Source: JAZKID01 sp965247525
Lineage (GTDB): Bacteria > Pseudomonadota > Alphaproteobacteria > Rhizobiales > UBA4765
Direction: 5' to 3'
Assembly (NCBI GenBank): GCA_965247525.1
Contig: OZ252015.1
Coordinates: 1,860,001 to 1,924,000 of the forward strand
Length of the DNA stretch: 64,000 nt
In this document: in pieces, positions 16,243 to 24,969 of the stretch
How the letters are laid out: each line of letters begins with the position of its first letter
How positions within the stretch are numbered: the stretch's first letter is position 1
Notes under the pieces: generated by a model
What the model saw: only the letters and a program-made list of their open reading frames with translations
Database searches by the model: none
What the model was told of the DNA's origin: nothing
Position numbers and translations under genes: made by a program

Positions 16243-18198
16243 ATGGGTCACCACATCAGGCGCCACAAAGCATCGTCTAAAAGTCACAAAAGTGGGATTA
16301 CCGCTGCTCAATTTGATCAAGCATTAAAAACAAATACGGCCGGTTTCGTCACTGCAAAACATGCGGAAGTAGCGCAAAAAGTAGCTTTGGCAAAAATGAC
16401 GGATGATGAATTTACCGCAGCACAAGGCAAAATCGACGAGCAGGCGCAAGCGGCTCTCGAAAAAGCGAAGCCTGCAGACAAAGAAAAAACGAAAACATCG
16501 CTTGATGAACAGGTTGCGAAAATTAAAAAAGCAAACCAGGACCAACGGGACAGCGTCAAGAATCTTGACGAAAAAGGTTTAACTGATTTGCAAGAGAGCG
16601 CAATCAAGCTGCCATCAAAAGTAAAAGTGGCACAAGACAAGGACACAGGCGCGCTTGTCGAAAGCGATGATGGTCAGGAGATGGACGTTGCCGAATTTCT
16701 TGCGAAAGATACAGCACAAAAAACAGGTCAAAAGCTTGATGGCGGCCTTGTAAAATGGGCGCTTAAAACAGAGGGCGGCTGGCGCACGAAAGCCGAAAAA
16801 CACGCCGGCATCACGAAGTCGGTTAGCGATGTCTGGCTTGCGGAAGGCCAGCGCCGCGCGGGTGTGCCGATGCCAAAAGACAGCCCGAACACGCCGCTTA
16901 TGGCTGAAGATGCAGCAGTGCCTCCGGCATCCGACGTTAATGAACGTTTGAAAACAGCTAATGCTGCAACAGATGCATTACAGGAGCGGGCCAATAAGTT
17001 TGTTGATGATTATAGCACCAAGCCTGAGCTCAAAGCGCAATTTGATGCGACCAGAGACAAATTTGTGGCCCGACGTGAGCAGTTTACAGCTGATGATACC
17101 AAAGCGGGCGAGGACAAAGAGGCCAAAATAACGTCTCAAGAGTCTTATGTGAAAGATGGTAACAGCATAATCGACGACGGTGAGAGCGAGATTAAGAAGG
17201 TTCTAAAGCTATCATCCTCAACAACGCAAGCTCCAGACCCCACGGCGACACCGCAACCTTCCCCAAGTCCAACGGCGACACCGCAACCTTCCCCAGGTCC
17301 AACGGCAACACCGCAACCTTCCCCAGGTCCAACGGCAACACCGCAACCTTCCCTAGGTCCAACGGCCACACCGCAACCTTCCCCAGGTCCAACGGCGACA
17401 CCGCAACCTTCCCCAGGTCCAACGGCAACACCGCAACCTTCCCCAGATCCAACGGCAACACCTGCGTCAAGCACATCGCCCGTTCCGGAAAAGAAACTGA
17501 CGCAAGAGCAAGAACAACAGCTGAAGCAATATGCGTTGATGATGGCTTGCGCGCCGGGAAAAGATAAAACCGTGAGTGCACCATGCACGCAGTATGGGGA
17601 GCTTTCAACAAAAAGACAGAATGATCTTGTCAAGCAATATACGGCAGCGAAGACAGACGCAGAAAAGTTGAAACTGGAGAACGATTATCTCGATGGCGAT
17701 AAAATCGACCTTGAAAAATCCGGTCTTTTACCAGTTTTCGATGCCGCTCGAAAAGAAATCACTGACACAAGAAATTTGCTCAAGACTGAGTTGTCAACCA
17801 CACAGCAAATCTATGTTCAGCAGGTTCCAATTGTTCCGGTTCTCGACGAAAATAAAAAACCTGTGACAGAACAAAGAGTTGATTCGAAAACGAACAGAAC
17901 CGTAAACGTTCCTGTCGTTGAGCCATCAAGGGATGATGAAGGAAACCTGCTTGGCTATTACGCAAAATATGTGAAAACCGCGAAAGGCTGGGAGTTTGTT
18001 CAACTGACCGATGAAGAAAAGGCAAAATTTGCAAGCGACGCCGATGATACAAAGCCTCAATTTGAGCCGAAGATTATTCAGCTTGTTGACGCAAAAGGTA
18101 CAACAAAGCAAATTTTGAATTGGAAAAAGTTTGTAGACGACAAACAGGAAATGACAATTTTTACGTCCAAAGACGAATTTGATAGCTATCTGCAATAG
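16243..18198 (+). CDS. Unrecognised 651-aa protein with PTATPQPSPG tandem repeats
   Basis: I do not recognise this family. No signal peptide or membrane helix is visible. The N terminus is basic and His/Lys-rich (about 1-18). Residues about 20-325 are Lys/Ala/Asp-rich and strongly helical, with coiled-coil character near 60-120. Residues 333-405 are seven copies of a Pro/Thr-rich decapeptide. The C-terminal part (about 420-651) is charged, contains the only obvious cysteine pair (CAPG...PCTQ, about 435-450), and has a TTQQIYVQQVPIVPVLDENKKP segment region followed by an acidic C terminus. An AAGGGA site precedes the ATG. It is followed after 28 bp by the 599-aa gene, so they probably form an operon. 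It could be a secreted or surface-linked protein; that is inference only. Confidence 0.7.
   Translation: MGHHIRRHKASSKSHKSGITAAQFDQALKTNTAGFVTAKHAEVAQKVALAKMTDDEFTAAQGKIDEQAQAALEKAKPADKEKTKTSLDEQVAKIKKANQDQRDSVKNLDEKGLTDLQESAIKLPSKVKVAQDKDTGALVESDDGQEMDVAEFLAKDTAQKTGQKLDGGLVKWALKTEGGWRTKAEKHAGITKSVSDVWLAEGQRRAGVPMPKDSPNTPLMAEDAAVPPASDVNERLKTANAATDALQERANKFVDDYSTKPELKAQFDATRDKFVARREQFTADDTKAGEDKEAKITSQESYVKDGNSIIDDGESEIKKVLKLSSSTTQAPDPTATPQPSPSPTATPQPSPGPTATPQPSPGPTATPQPSLGPTATPQPSPGPTATPQPSPGPTATPQPSPDPTATPASSTSPVPEKKLTQEQEQQLKQYALMMACAPGKDKTVSAPCTQYGELSTKRQNDLVKQYTAAKTDAEKLKLENDYLDGDKIDLEKSGLLPVFDAARKEITDTRNLLKTELSTTQQIYVQQVPIVPVLDENKKPVTEQRVDSKTNRTVNVPVVEPSRDDEGNLLGYYAKYVKTAKGWEFVQLTDEEKAKFASDADDTKPQFEPKIIQLVDAKGTTKQILNWKKFVDDKQEMTIFTSKDEFDSYLQ
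17239..17463 (+). repeat. Seven 30-bp in-frame tandem repeats plus a partial eighth
   Basis: Units begin at 17239, 17269, 17299, 17329, 17359, 17389 and 17419, with a half unit from 17449. Each encodes PTATPQPSPG or a close variant (last residues S, G, G, G, G, G, D; one unit has Leu instead of the last Pro). Nucleotide identity between units is very high, differing mainly at the GCG/GCA alanine codon. Such a perfect array inside a coding region should expand and contract by slippage, always in frame because the period is a multiple of three. Confidence 0.95.
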
Positions 18199-18226
18199 GT
18201 TTTAGAACATTTTATAGGATAATTTA

Positions 18227-20026
18227 ATGCTACAAACGCTTTCAAATGTTTCGAACACACAGAAGCTTGAGCCGGTCGCACGGCGCACGCCAAGTGAAGA
18301 TAGCAATAGCAGTGCGCCCGAAACCAAGGAACAGGACAAAAAAGCACCAGCCGCCAACAAAAAAAAGCTTGAGCCTGTTAAGCGCCGTGAAAAAAAAGGC
18401 CCTGCCGTTGATCTTTTTGGGTTTGAAGACTTTGTGTCTGAAGATACAAAAAAGAAACTAAAACCCATATCTGAATTTGTTCTGACGCCGGGCAATTATT
18501 ACGGTCTGGTGCGAGGCTCGCAAACATACACAGCGGTAAAAACCCCAATTTTGAATTTACCGCAGCGTGTTGGTCCCACTTTAATTAAATTTTCTAAAAT
18601 ACGCCCATCAAGTTTCAAGATCGCACAGGAATTCGTAAAATCAGAAGGCCCGCTCAAGGTCGGAAAGATGGGTGCATTTCAACTATACAATGGTGGAAAA
18701 GACGCGCTTTTTTCTTCTGCTCGTTTTACGAAAGATATCGCGGTCACAGCATCAAAAGACATTTTTCACGGTGGTATGGCCATCATGGATTATAAATTTG
18801 CGCCGATAACCTACCCGATGAATTTTGTTGCAAGAACACTTTTTAGTCCCGTTAAAGGTGTTTATCAAATTGGAAAAGCATTTGCAGGAAACTTCCGCAA
18901 ATTTGGCGTTGAAAAAACGTATGTTGTAAAAAATGCAAGCTTGTTTCGTACAACAGTTCCCGTCACGACAGAAAACGGAATTCTTAATAACGAATTGATC
19001 CGAGCCGTGCCCGCAGGCGAAAGAATCACGCAAGTGAGTAAACCTGTTCTCAAAAGCAATTTGGTTTTGGAAACTAATGGTTTCGTGAAAGGCAACGAAT
19101 TTGTCAGCATGCTCGGTGCTGAAACCGAAGCCTTAAAATCCGGAAGCCGGTTCCGGCCTGTTTTTAGTGCGCCCGAAGACGGTGTCGTCTTTCTTAAAAA
19201 CTCAAGATGGAACCGCATTGCAGGTAAGTTTGGAAAGTCACAGATTTTCAATGTGAAGCAGGGTGACGTAATTCCTGGCCGTTCCACATTCTATAAACTT
19301 GGCGACATGCCTGCGGAATCTGATTATTTTATCAGGCAGGGCACAAAGATCCAGAACGGCGTTTATCTTGATCAACCTATGCCAATGCCTGCACAGCGGG
19401 ATGGCTGGGTTCTTTCTGAAAATGCACCTGGCAAAACAGTTTCAATTCCACTTGAGCCACCAAAAGCAAGCGGCTTTACTGAAACTCTCGGAAAAATCTG
19501 GGAGAGCCCAATAAAAACCATAACGCCGGCAATTAGCGAGTGGCATGCCTCAAGTGCTTTCAAAACTTTAGGTGCTGTTGGTCTTGTTGCTTCAATTTAC
19601 GGTATGGTCTCAAGTGTCCGTGAAGATGGTGATGCCATTAACTCAGCAGACCCGCAGATACGTGCCAAAAAACGCGGCTACGCGATTGATGCGGGCGATT
19701 ATATTCCCGGCATCGGCAAAGGCTGGAATTTTGGCATTGGCCACAAAACGGTTGTCAATATTGGCGGACTCGGAGGCGCCATTATCGGAAGTCAGATTGG
19801 TGGCTATTTGGGGGGCTTACTTGGCGTTGCAGTTGGCGGCATTGGCGGCGGTGCCGCGGGTATCGAAACCGGACCTGGCGCTGTTGTCACCGCAGCGGCA
19901 GGCGGGCTTACAGCCGGAGCCATTGGCGTTGGTGTAGGTGAATTCGTCGGCGGAGCCGTTGGTTATTGGGGTGGCTCAACACTGACAGAGCATATCTGGA
20001 CTGCAACACTTGGTGAAGACAGCTAA
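18227..20026 (+). CDS. Unrecognised 599-aa protein with C-terminal glycine-zipper membrane domain
   Basis: Family not recognised. The first 60 residues are polar and disordered-looking with a repeated KLEPV-x-RR motif (about residues 13 and 47). The middle (about 70-420) is mixed alpha/beta with many short hydrophobic patches but no classical membrane helix. Residues about 445-465 form one hydrophobic segment (KTLGAVGLVASIYGMV). Residues about 505-590 are an exceptionally Gly/Ala-rich stretch with GxxxG spacing (GGLGGAIIGSQIGGYLGG onward), typical of glycine-zipper membrane-inserting domains. No N-terminal signal is visible. A TAGGATAA site lies before the ATG. It is the second gene after the repeat protein, and a membrane-active secreted protein is one possible reading. 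Confidence 0.7.
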   Translation: MLQTLSNVSNTQKLEPVARRTPSEDSNSSAPETKEQDKKAPAANKKKLEPVKRREKKGPAVDLFGFEDFVSEDTKKKLKPISEFVLTPGNYYGLVRGSQTYTAVKTPILNLPQRVGPTLIKFSKIRPSSFKIAQEFVKSEGPLKVGKMGAFQLYNGGKDALFSSARFTKDIAVTASKDIFHGGMAIMDYKFAPITYPMNFVARTLFSPVKGVYQIGKAFAGNFRKFGVEKTYVVKNASLFRTTVPVTTENGILNNELIRAVPAGERITQVSKPVLKSNLVLETNGFVKGNEFVSMLGAETEALKSGSRFRPVFSAPEDGVVFLKNSRWNRIAGKFGKSQIFNVKQGDVIPGRSTFYKLGDMPAESDYFIRQGTKIQNGVYLDQPMPMPAQRDGWVLSENAPGKTVSIPLEPPKASGFTETLGKIWESPIKTITPAISEWHASSAFKTLGAVGLVASIYGMVSSVREDGDAINSADPQIRAKKRGYAIDAGDYIPGIGKGWNFGIGHKTVVNIGGLGGAIIGSQIGGYLGGLLGVAVGGIGGGAAGIETGPGAVVTAAAGGLTAGAIGVGVGEFVGGAVGYWGGSTLTEHIWTATLGEDS

Positions 20027-20087
20027 ATTTGCTTCTTTTCCAACCCTGCGCTAGCTCTTTTCTTTTAACTCAGGAATTGAGCAGTTT

Positions 20088-21740
20088 ATGGCGCGGCAAT
20101 ATGTCTACAATATGCAGGGTGTCTCTAAAACCTTCTCAACTGGAAAAAAGGTTTTAGACAATGTCTATCTGTCCTTCTATCCGGATGCGAAGATCGGCGT
20201 GCTGGGTATTAATGGCGCCGGTAAATCGACCTTGCTGAAAGTCATGGCCGGGCTGGACACGGAATATAGCGGCGAGGCAAAACTCGCCAATGGTGCGACG
20301 GTGGGTTATCTGCCGCAGGAACCGCAGCTCGACACCACAAAAACGGTCCGCGAAAATGTTGAGCTTGGCGTGGCCAAACAAAAAGACCTGCTCAACCGCT
20401 ATAACGAACTGGCAATGAACTATTCGGATGAGACAGCTGATGAAATGACACAGCTGCAGGACGAGATTGAAGCGCAAAACCTGTGGGATCTTGATAGCAG
20501 GCTTGATCAGGCGATGGATGCATTGCGCTGTCCGCCCAATGACTGGTCGGTTGACAAACTTTCTGGCGGCGAAAAGCGCCGTGTAGCCTTATGCAAGCTT
20601 TTGCTCGAACAACCCGACCTGCTTCTTCTTGATGAGCCGACCAACCACCTTGATGCGGAAACAACAGCGTGGTTAGAGGCTCACCTGCGCAATTATCCTG
20701 GCGCAATCTTGATTGTGACGCACGACCGCTATTTCCTCGATAATGTCACCGGCTGGATTTTGGAACTCGACCGCGGCCGCGGTATTCCTTATGAGGGCAA
20801 TTATTCAAGCTGGCTAGAGCAAAAACAAAAGCGCCTTGCGCAAGAGGGGCGCGAAGATGCCTCGCGCCAGAAAGCGTTAGAGCGTGAGCGCGAATGGATC
20901 AGCGCGTCGCCAAAAGCGCGTCAGGCCAAAAGCAAGGCACGCGTGCAGCGCTATGATGATCTCGTAAAACAGGCCGCCGACAAAAACCCGACCACCGCGC
21001 AAATCGTTATTCCGGTGGCTGAACGCCTTGGCCAGAATGTCGTTGATTTTTCGGAGCTGCGCAAAGGCTTCCCCGATAAATTGCTGATCGACGATCTCTC
21101 TTTTAAATTGCCGCCCGGTGGTATTGTAGGTGTGATCGGCCCGAACGGTGCAGGTAAAACAACCCTTTTCCGCATGATCACGGGAGAAGAAAAGCCTGAT
21201 AGCGGCGACATTAAAATTGGGGAAAGTGTCCAGCTTGGTTATGTCAACCAGTCACGCGACGCGCTGAATGACGACAAGACCGTTTGGGAAGAAATTTCAG
21301 GCGGCAATGACATCATCTATCTTGGAAAAAAAGAAATCAATTCGCGCGGTTATTGCTCTGCCTTCAATTTCAAAGGTCCAGACCAGCAAAAGAAAATGGG
21401 CCAATTGTCAGGCGGAGAGCGCAACCGCGTGCACTTGGCCAAAATGCTAAAAAGCGGCGCCAATGTTTTGCTGCTTGATGAACCGACCAATGATCTCGAT
21501 ATCGAAACGCTTCGGGCGCTTGAAGAAGCACTTGAAGATTATGCGGGTTGCGCAGTTATAATCAGCCACGACAGAATGTTTCTTGATCGCATCGCCACGC
21601 ATATGCTGGCTTTTGAAGGCGAAAGCCATGTCGAATGGTTTGAGGGAAATTTCGAAGACTATGAGACCGATAAAAAACGTCGTCTGGGGGAGGATAGCGT
21701 TAATCCAAAGCGTGTGACTTATCGCCAATTCGCACGCTAG
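20088..21740 (+). CDS. ettA: Energy-dependent translational throttle protein EttA (ABC-F ATPase)
   Basis: EttA binds the ribosomal E site and gates entry into elongation according to the ATP/ADP state. The 550-residue protein has two ABC domains joined by an interdomain linker. Walker A motifs are GINGAGKST (about residue 42) and GPNGAGKTT (about 350), signatures LSGGEKRR and LSGGERNR, and Walker B LLLLDEPTNHLD and LLLDEPTNDLD. The EttA-specific arm between helices of domain 1 and the N terminus (RQYVYNMQGVSKTF) match EttA rather than Uup or YheS. CAGGA precedes the ATG. The last four bases overlap the 3' end of the convergent 391-aa gene. Confidence 0.96.
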   Translation: MARQYVYNMQGVSKTFSTGKKVLDNVYLSFYPDAKIGVLGINGAGKSTLLKVMAGLDTEYSGEAKLANGATVGYLPQEPQLDTTKTVRENVELGVAKQKDLLNRYNELAMNYSDETADEMTQLQDEIEAQNLWDLDSRLDQAMDALRCPPNDWSVDKLSGGEKRRVALCKLLLEQPDLLLLDEPTNHLDAETTAWLEAHLRNYPGAILIVTHDRYFLDNVTGWILELDRGRGIPYEGNYSSWLEQKQKRLAQEGREDASRQKALEREREWISASPKARQAKSKARVQRYDDLVKQAADKNPTTAQIVIPVAERLGQNVVDFSELRKGFPDKLLIDDLSFKLPPGGIVGVIGPNGAGKTTLFRMITGEEKPDSGDIKIGESVQLGYVNQSRDALNDDKTVWEEISGGNDIIYLGKKEINSRGYCSAFNFKGPDQQKKMGQLSGGERNRVHLAKMLKSGANVLLLDEPTNDLDIETLRALEEALEDYAGCAVIISHDRMFLDRIATHMLAFEGESHVEWFEGNFEDYETDKKRRLGEDSVNPKRVTYRQFAR

Positions 21741-22912
21741 GATATTTTAGTCTTTTTCTGATCATCATTAAGCAAAAATTCGGGGATTTTTTTCTCGTCT
21801 TGCGATTGGCGTTCTTGCTCGCGCGAATTTTGCCCACCTTGTTGCGATTGCGCGTCATCACCTGTCGATGATGACGCCGAAACATCAATGCGATTTGCAA
21901 TGTTGAAGGCTGAGGCCTTATCTGTACTCGCTTTTTCATCAGATGTGCGCAGTGGCGAAGCAATGCGTGCTGCATTTTCAAAAACTTGAGACGATATTGT
22001 TATTGTGCTTGTTTGTTGCCCATTGTTATTACGGCTTAATTTTTCTTGATTATAGGTGAGGTCGAAGTTTGTTGAAGCACCCAGAGCACTGTGTTTTGCA
22101 TCAATACTTTCAAAATCCGTTATCTGAGACAAAGTCTGCGGTGAAGGAGTTTTCAGGCAATTGGTTTCTGGCTGCTTTGCTGCAAAATGCAGATCTGTCT
22201 GAGTTTCAAAATTTGAAATAATTTGTCTAACGATTTCAGAAAACTGCGACAGTTTTTCTAGCGTTTTTGGCTCATTTTTTATTAGAACAAGCAGACTTAC
22301 AAAATTATCGAGAACCTGAAACGTTGATTGCACAAGCGAGGAAGATACGGGTACGCCAGTGATTTTTGTTTTATAAAATTCAAATTTTTCTTTGACGCTG
22401 GACAGCATATTTTCGATGATTTCGAACTGCGTCTCAATTGGGTTTGATGCCTTTTCTTGTGCGCCAACTTTCGGCTTTTGTGCAGACTGCGGCCAAAACC
22501 TCATCAGCGATGCGATATCCTGAAGCTTTTTATCAATGTCGACGTTGTTGTCTTCGCCAGATATTTGATCAGGTTTGAGTTTCTTTAAAACTTTAGAATT
22601 GCCTTTCTTTTTCTCGTGACTATCCTCAGGTACACTGTCTAAAGTCGGCAATTCATTTTCAGCGTCATTGTTTTGCAAAGAATGGCCGGTTGATTTTTCA
22701 ATGAGTGCCGCCTGTTTTTTGGGTGCGCGTTTTGTCCCATTAATGGCAGTGTCAAATGTCGCAGCTATTTCCTGCCCATCCGAAGCAATACTGTTTTCTT
22801 TATCGTACAAGGATGATGTTGCAACAGAGCGCGCGTCAGCACGGGTTTCGCTTGTCGCGATACCTTTTGTCTGCAGCTTTTGCCCGTTCAATGCACCAAG
22901 TTGAGCACTCAT
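21737..22912 (-). CDS. Unrecognised 391-aa Ser/Lys/Asn-rich protein
   Basis: No family recognised. The protein is polar and low in aromatic residues, with one ordered-looking helical segment (about 150-245: QFEIIENMLSSVKEKFEF, VLDNFVSLLVLIKNEPKTLEKLSQFSEIVRQI) between two long Ser/Asp/Gln-rich flanks. There is no signal peptide or membrane helix. The gene is AT-rich relative to ettA. A polar, repeat-poor protein with a central helical core could be a hook-length-control-like, secreted or scaffold protein, but the usual FliK C-terminal motif is not visible. It converges on ettA with a four-base overlap. Confidence 0.6.
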   Translation of the reverse strand: MSAQLGALNGQKLQTKGIATSETRADARSVATSSLYDKENSIASDGQEIAATFDTAINGTKRAPKKQAALIEKSTGHSLQNNDAENELPTLDSVPEDSHEKKKGNSKVLKKLKPDQISGEDNNVDIDKKLQDIASLMRFWPQSAQKPKVGAQEKASNPIETQFEIIENMLSSVKEKFEFYKTKITGVPVSSSLVQSTFQVLDNFVSLLVLIKNEPKTLEKLSQFSEIVRQIISNFETQTDLHFAAKQPETNCLKTPSPQTLSQITDFESIDAKHSALGASTNFDLTYNQEKLSRNNNGQQTSTITISSQVFENAARIASPLRTSDEKASTDKASAFNIANRIDVSASSSTGDDAQSQQGGQNSREQERQSQDEKKIPEFLLNDDQKKTKIS

Positions 22913-22993
22913 GGCTCAATTATGAATCGTTGCCTATTTATATCAACGAATTGCGCAATTTAACCTTAGCCGTTGACCTTACTGTGTTGTATT

Positions 22994-23302
22994 TTAAAGA
23001 AGGGGCGTGTCGTCCTTGCCATCCACTTCACGCGTACAACCCCATCGCTTGAGGACGGCATTGATCGGCTCGCGTGTGAAATGCCGCGCGGCGTCCTGCT
23101 CATAGCCCTCGTTAAGAAGGGCGTCATAATCGGTATGGCAATGGCGAATATGGGCCACAACAGTAAGCCATAGGGTGACCGCAGGAGGAAGCCGACCTTT
23201 TTTGCGGGTATGAAGCCGGTCAAGAATGGCCTCTGCGTCATTAAGGGGCGCAACAGGGCAAAGGCTCCACAACCGCTTTTCGATATCGCTACGAGAGGTC
23301 AC
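22994..23302 (-). CDS. DUF2293 family protein
   Basis: A 102-residue protein of unknown function. The central stretch AVTLWLTVVAHIRHCHTDYDALL followed by EGYEQDAARHFTREPINAVLKRWG fits my recollection of the DUF2293 family, whose members carry a conserved HIRHxHTDYD core rich in histidine and acidic residues. The start is the GTG at 23302; a strong ribosome site is not evident. It stands alone between the divergent AMP nucleosidase gene and the 391-aa gene. Confidence 0.7.
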   Translation of the reverse strand: MTSRSDIEKRLWSLCPVAPLNDAEAILDRLHTRKKGRLPPAVTLWLTVVAHIRHCHTDYDALLNEGYEQDAARHFTREPINAVLKRWGCTREVDGKDDTPLL

Positions 23303-23395
23303 AATAATCTCACTGTTTTGAGGTTTTTATTTAAGCTTTGCATTACGAAGACTGTTTAATAGCGCCTTTAGGAAACCCCTGCTATGATGAGATGA

Positions 23396-24874
23396 ATGGA
23401 ATCATCTGTTCAACTTTCCCCAAAGATTATAGTCGAGCCTGAACAGGCTGTCGAAGAGCTTGTCAGGCTTCATCAATCCGCTACATCCGCGCTGCGTGAA
23501 GCGCTGGCGCGCTATGGCCAGACAAAGATTGCGCCTACCGCTGAAGAGCGCCGGCAATTCTGCTATCCCTTTTTAAGTATTGAGCGGGGCGCTGACGCCC
23601 AGCCGCATCCCTCGCAGCGCGCTTTTGCGCGGCTTGAGGGCACGGGGCCGTTTTCAACCACAGTGACGCAGCCCGCTTATTTTAAAACTTATCTTTTAGA
23701 GCAGCTGCATGCGCTCAAAAAAGATTATGCCATCACGATGTCTGTCGGGCGCAGCCAACAGGAGATACCTTATCCCTATGTTGTTGAAAGCGGCGATGAG
23801 CTGACACAAGGCATGGTCGATGCCTCGCAGCTTGCGCGCTATTTTCCAATTCCACAGCTTGCTTTGTTCGGCGATGAAATTGTCGACGGGTTGTTCAATG
23901 AGAGATTGCCGCGCGATGCGGCGCATCCGCTCTCCCTGTTTGACGCGGTGCGTGTCGATTATTCGCTGCGCCGGATTATCCACTACACAGGCTCGCACTG
24001 GAGCCATGTACAGCCGTGGATCCTGCTGACAAATTATCAGCGCTACACCGAACAATTTGTGCAGTGGGGTCTTCAGGAATTGCAGGCAGGACGCCTGCAA
24101 AAACTCATCTTGCCCGGAAATATCGAAATCACCCCCGATATTGAAGAAGATGAAGCACGCAAACGCGCGGCGCTTTCACAATGGTCACGTTTCCAGATGC
24201 CGGCCTATCACGCCATTACAAAAGATGGCCAAGGCATTACGATGGTCAATATTGGCGTTGGGCCATCGAACGCTAAAAATATGACAGACCATCTTGCCGT
24301 GCTGCGTCCGCATTGCTGGCTGATGGTCGGCCATTGCGGCGGCCTGCGCGGCGCGCAAAGTATCGGAGATTATGTTTTGGCGCATGCCTATTTGCGCCGC
24401 GATAAAATTCTTGATGAGCTTGTGCCCGTCGAAGTGCCAATTCCCGCGCTTGCCGAAGTACAACAGGCGCTTCAGGCCGCAGCTGCCAAAGTCACAGGCG
24501 ATGATGGCGACGCCCTTAAAAAACGCCTGCGCACCGGAACGGTCGTCACCTATGATGACAGAAATTGGGAGTTGCGCTGGCAGCAGGAGCGGCGACGGAT
24601 TAATTTGTCGCGCGCGGTCGCTGTCGATATGGAAAGCGGCGTCATCGCCGCGCAGGGCTATCGTATGCGCGTGCCCTACGGAACGCTTCTGTGCGTCTCC
24701 GATAAACCTCTGCACGGTGAGATCAAGTTACCAGGTTCGGCAAATGCGTTTTATGAACGTGCTGTCAACGACCATCTGATGATTGGCATCCATGCTTTGC
24801 GTCTTTTAAAAAACAATCTGGAACAGCTTCATTCGCGCAAGCTGCGCTCTTTTGATGAACCGCCTTTTAGATAA
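23396..24874 (+). CDS. amn: AMP nucleosidase
   Basis: Hydrolyses AMP to adenine and ribose 5-phosphate in purine turnover. The 492-residue length matches E. coli Amn (484). An N-terminal Amn-specific domain (about 1-190) precedes a nucleoside phosphorylase-like catalytic domain. That domain contains NIGVGPSNAKNMTDHLAVLRP (phosphate site), GHCGGLR, the purine-site loop, AVDMESGVIAAQGYR with the conserved Met-Glu ribose-binding pair, and CVSDKPLHGEIKLPG with the catalytic Asp. There are several in-frame or near ATG codons upstream; 23396 matches the family's expected N terminus. About 95 bp separate it from the next start. Confidence 0.95.
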   Translation: MESSVQLSPKIIVEPEQAVEELVRLHQSATSALREALARYGQTKIAPTAEERRQFCYPFLSIERGADAQPHPSQRAFARLEGTGPFSTTVTQPAYFKTYLLEQLHALKKDYAITMSVGRSQQEIPYPYVVESGDELTQGMVDASQLARYFPIPQLALFGDEIVDGLFNERLPRDAAHPLSLFDAVRVDYSLRRIIHYTGSHWSHVQPWILLTNYQRYTEQFVQWGLQELQAGRLQKLILPGNIEITPDIEEDEARKRAALSQWSRFQMPAYHAITKDGQGITMVNIGVGPSNAKNMTDHLAVLRPHCWLMVGHCGGLRGAQSIGDYVLAHAYLRRDKILDELVPVEVPIPALAEVQQALQAAAAKVTGDDGDALKKRLRTGTVVTYDDRNWELRWQQERRRINLSRAVAVDMESGVIAAQGYRMRVPYGTLLCVSDKPLHGEIKLPGSANAFYERAVNDHLMIGIHALRLLKNNLEQLHSRKLRSFDEPPFR

Positions 24875-24917
24875 AATATAAGTAAAATCAATAGCTTAGT
24901 CCATCCACAGACGTGTC

Positions 24918-24944
24918 TTGCCATGTTCGGATTCTCCATATAAA
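24918..24944 (+). promoter_or_regulatory. Candidate sigma-70 promoter of the metF-metH operon
   Basis: TTGCCA at 24918-24923 and TATAAA at 24939-24944 with 15-bp spacing form a plausible but short-spaced -35/-10 pair ahead of the ArsR-methyltransferase gene. The -10 element abuts the palindromic operator candidate at 24944-24959. Confidence 0.35.
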
Positions 24945-24959
24945 GATATGTGTATATCT
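24944..24959. promoter_or_regulatory. Palindromic operator candidate for the ArsR/SahR-like regulator
   Basis: AGATAT-GTGT-ATATCT is a perfect 6-bp inverted repeat with a 4-bp centre, ending 10 bases before the proposed ATG of the ArsR-type gene and directly downstream of a -10-like TATAAA. Winged-helix ArsR proteins bind such short AT-rich palindromes, and SahR-type ArsR regulators are known to control S-adenosylhomocysteine recycling and methionine genes in proteobacteria. Position suggests autorepression and control of the downstream metF and metH genes. Confidence 0.55.
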
Positions 24960-24969
24960 GGAAAATGAC

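Noticed and set aside
17145..17633. Minus-strand frames rich in GCGVAVGPGE and similar repeats
   Set aside because: They are mirror readings of the 30-bp repeat inside the plus-strand gene.
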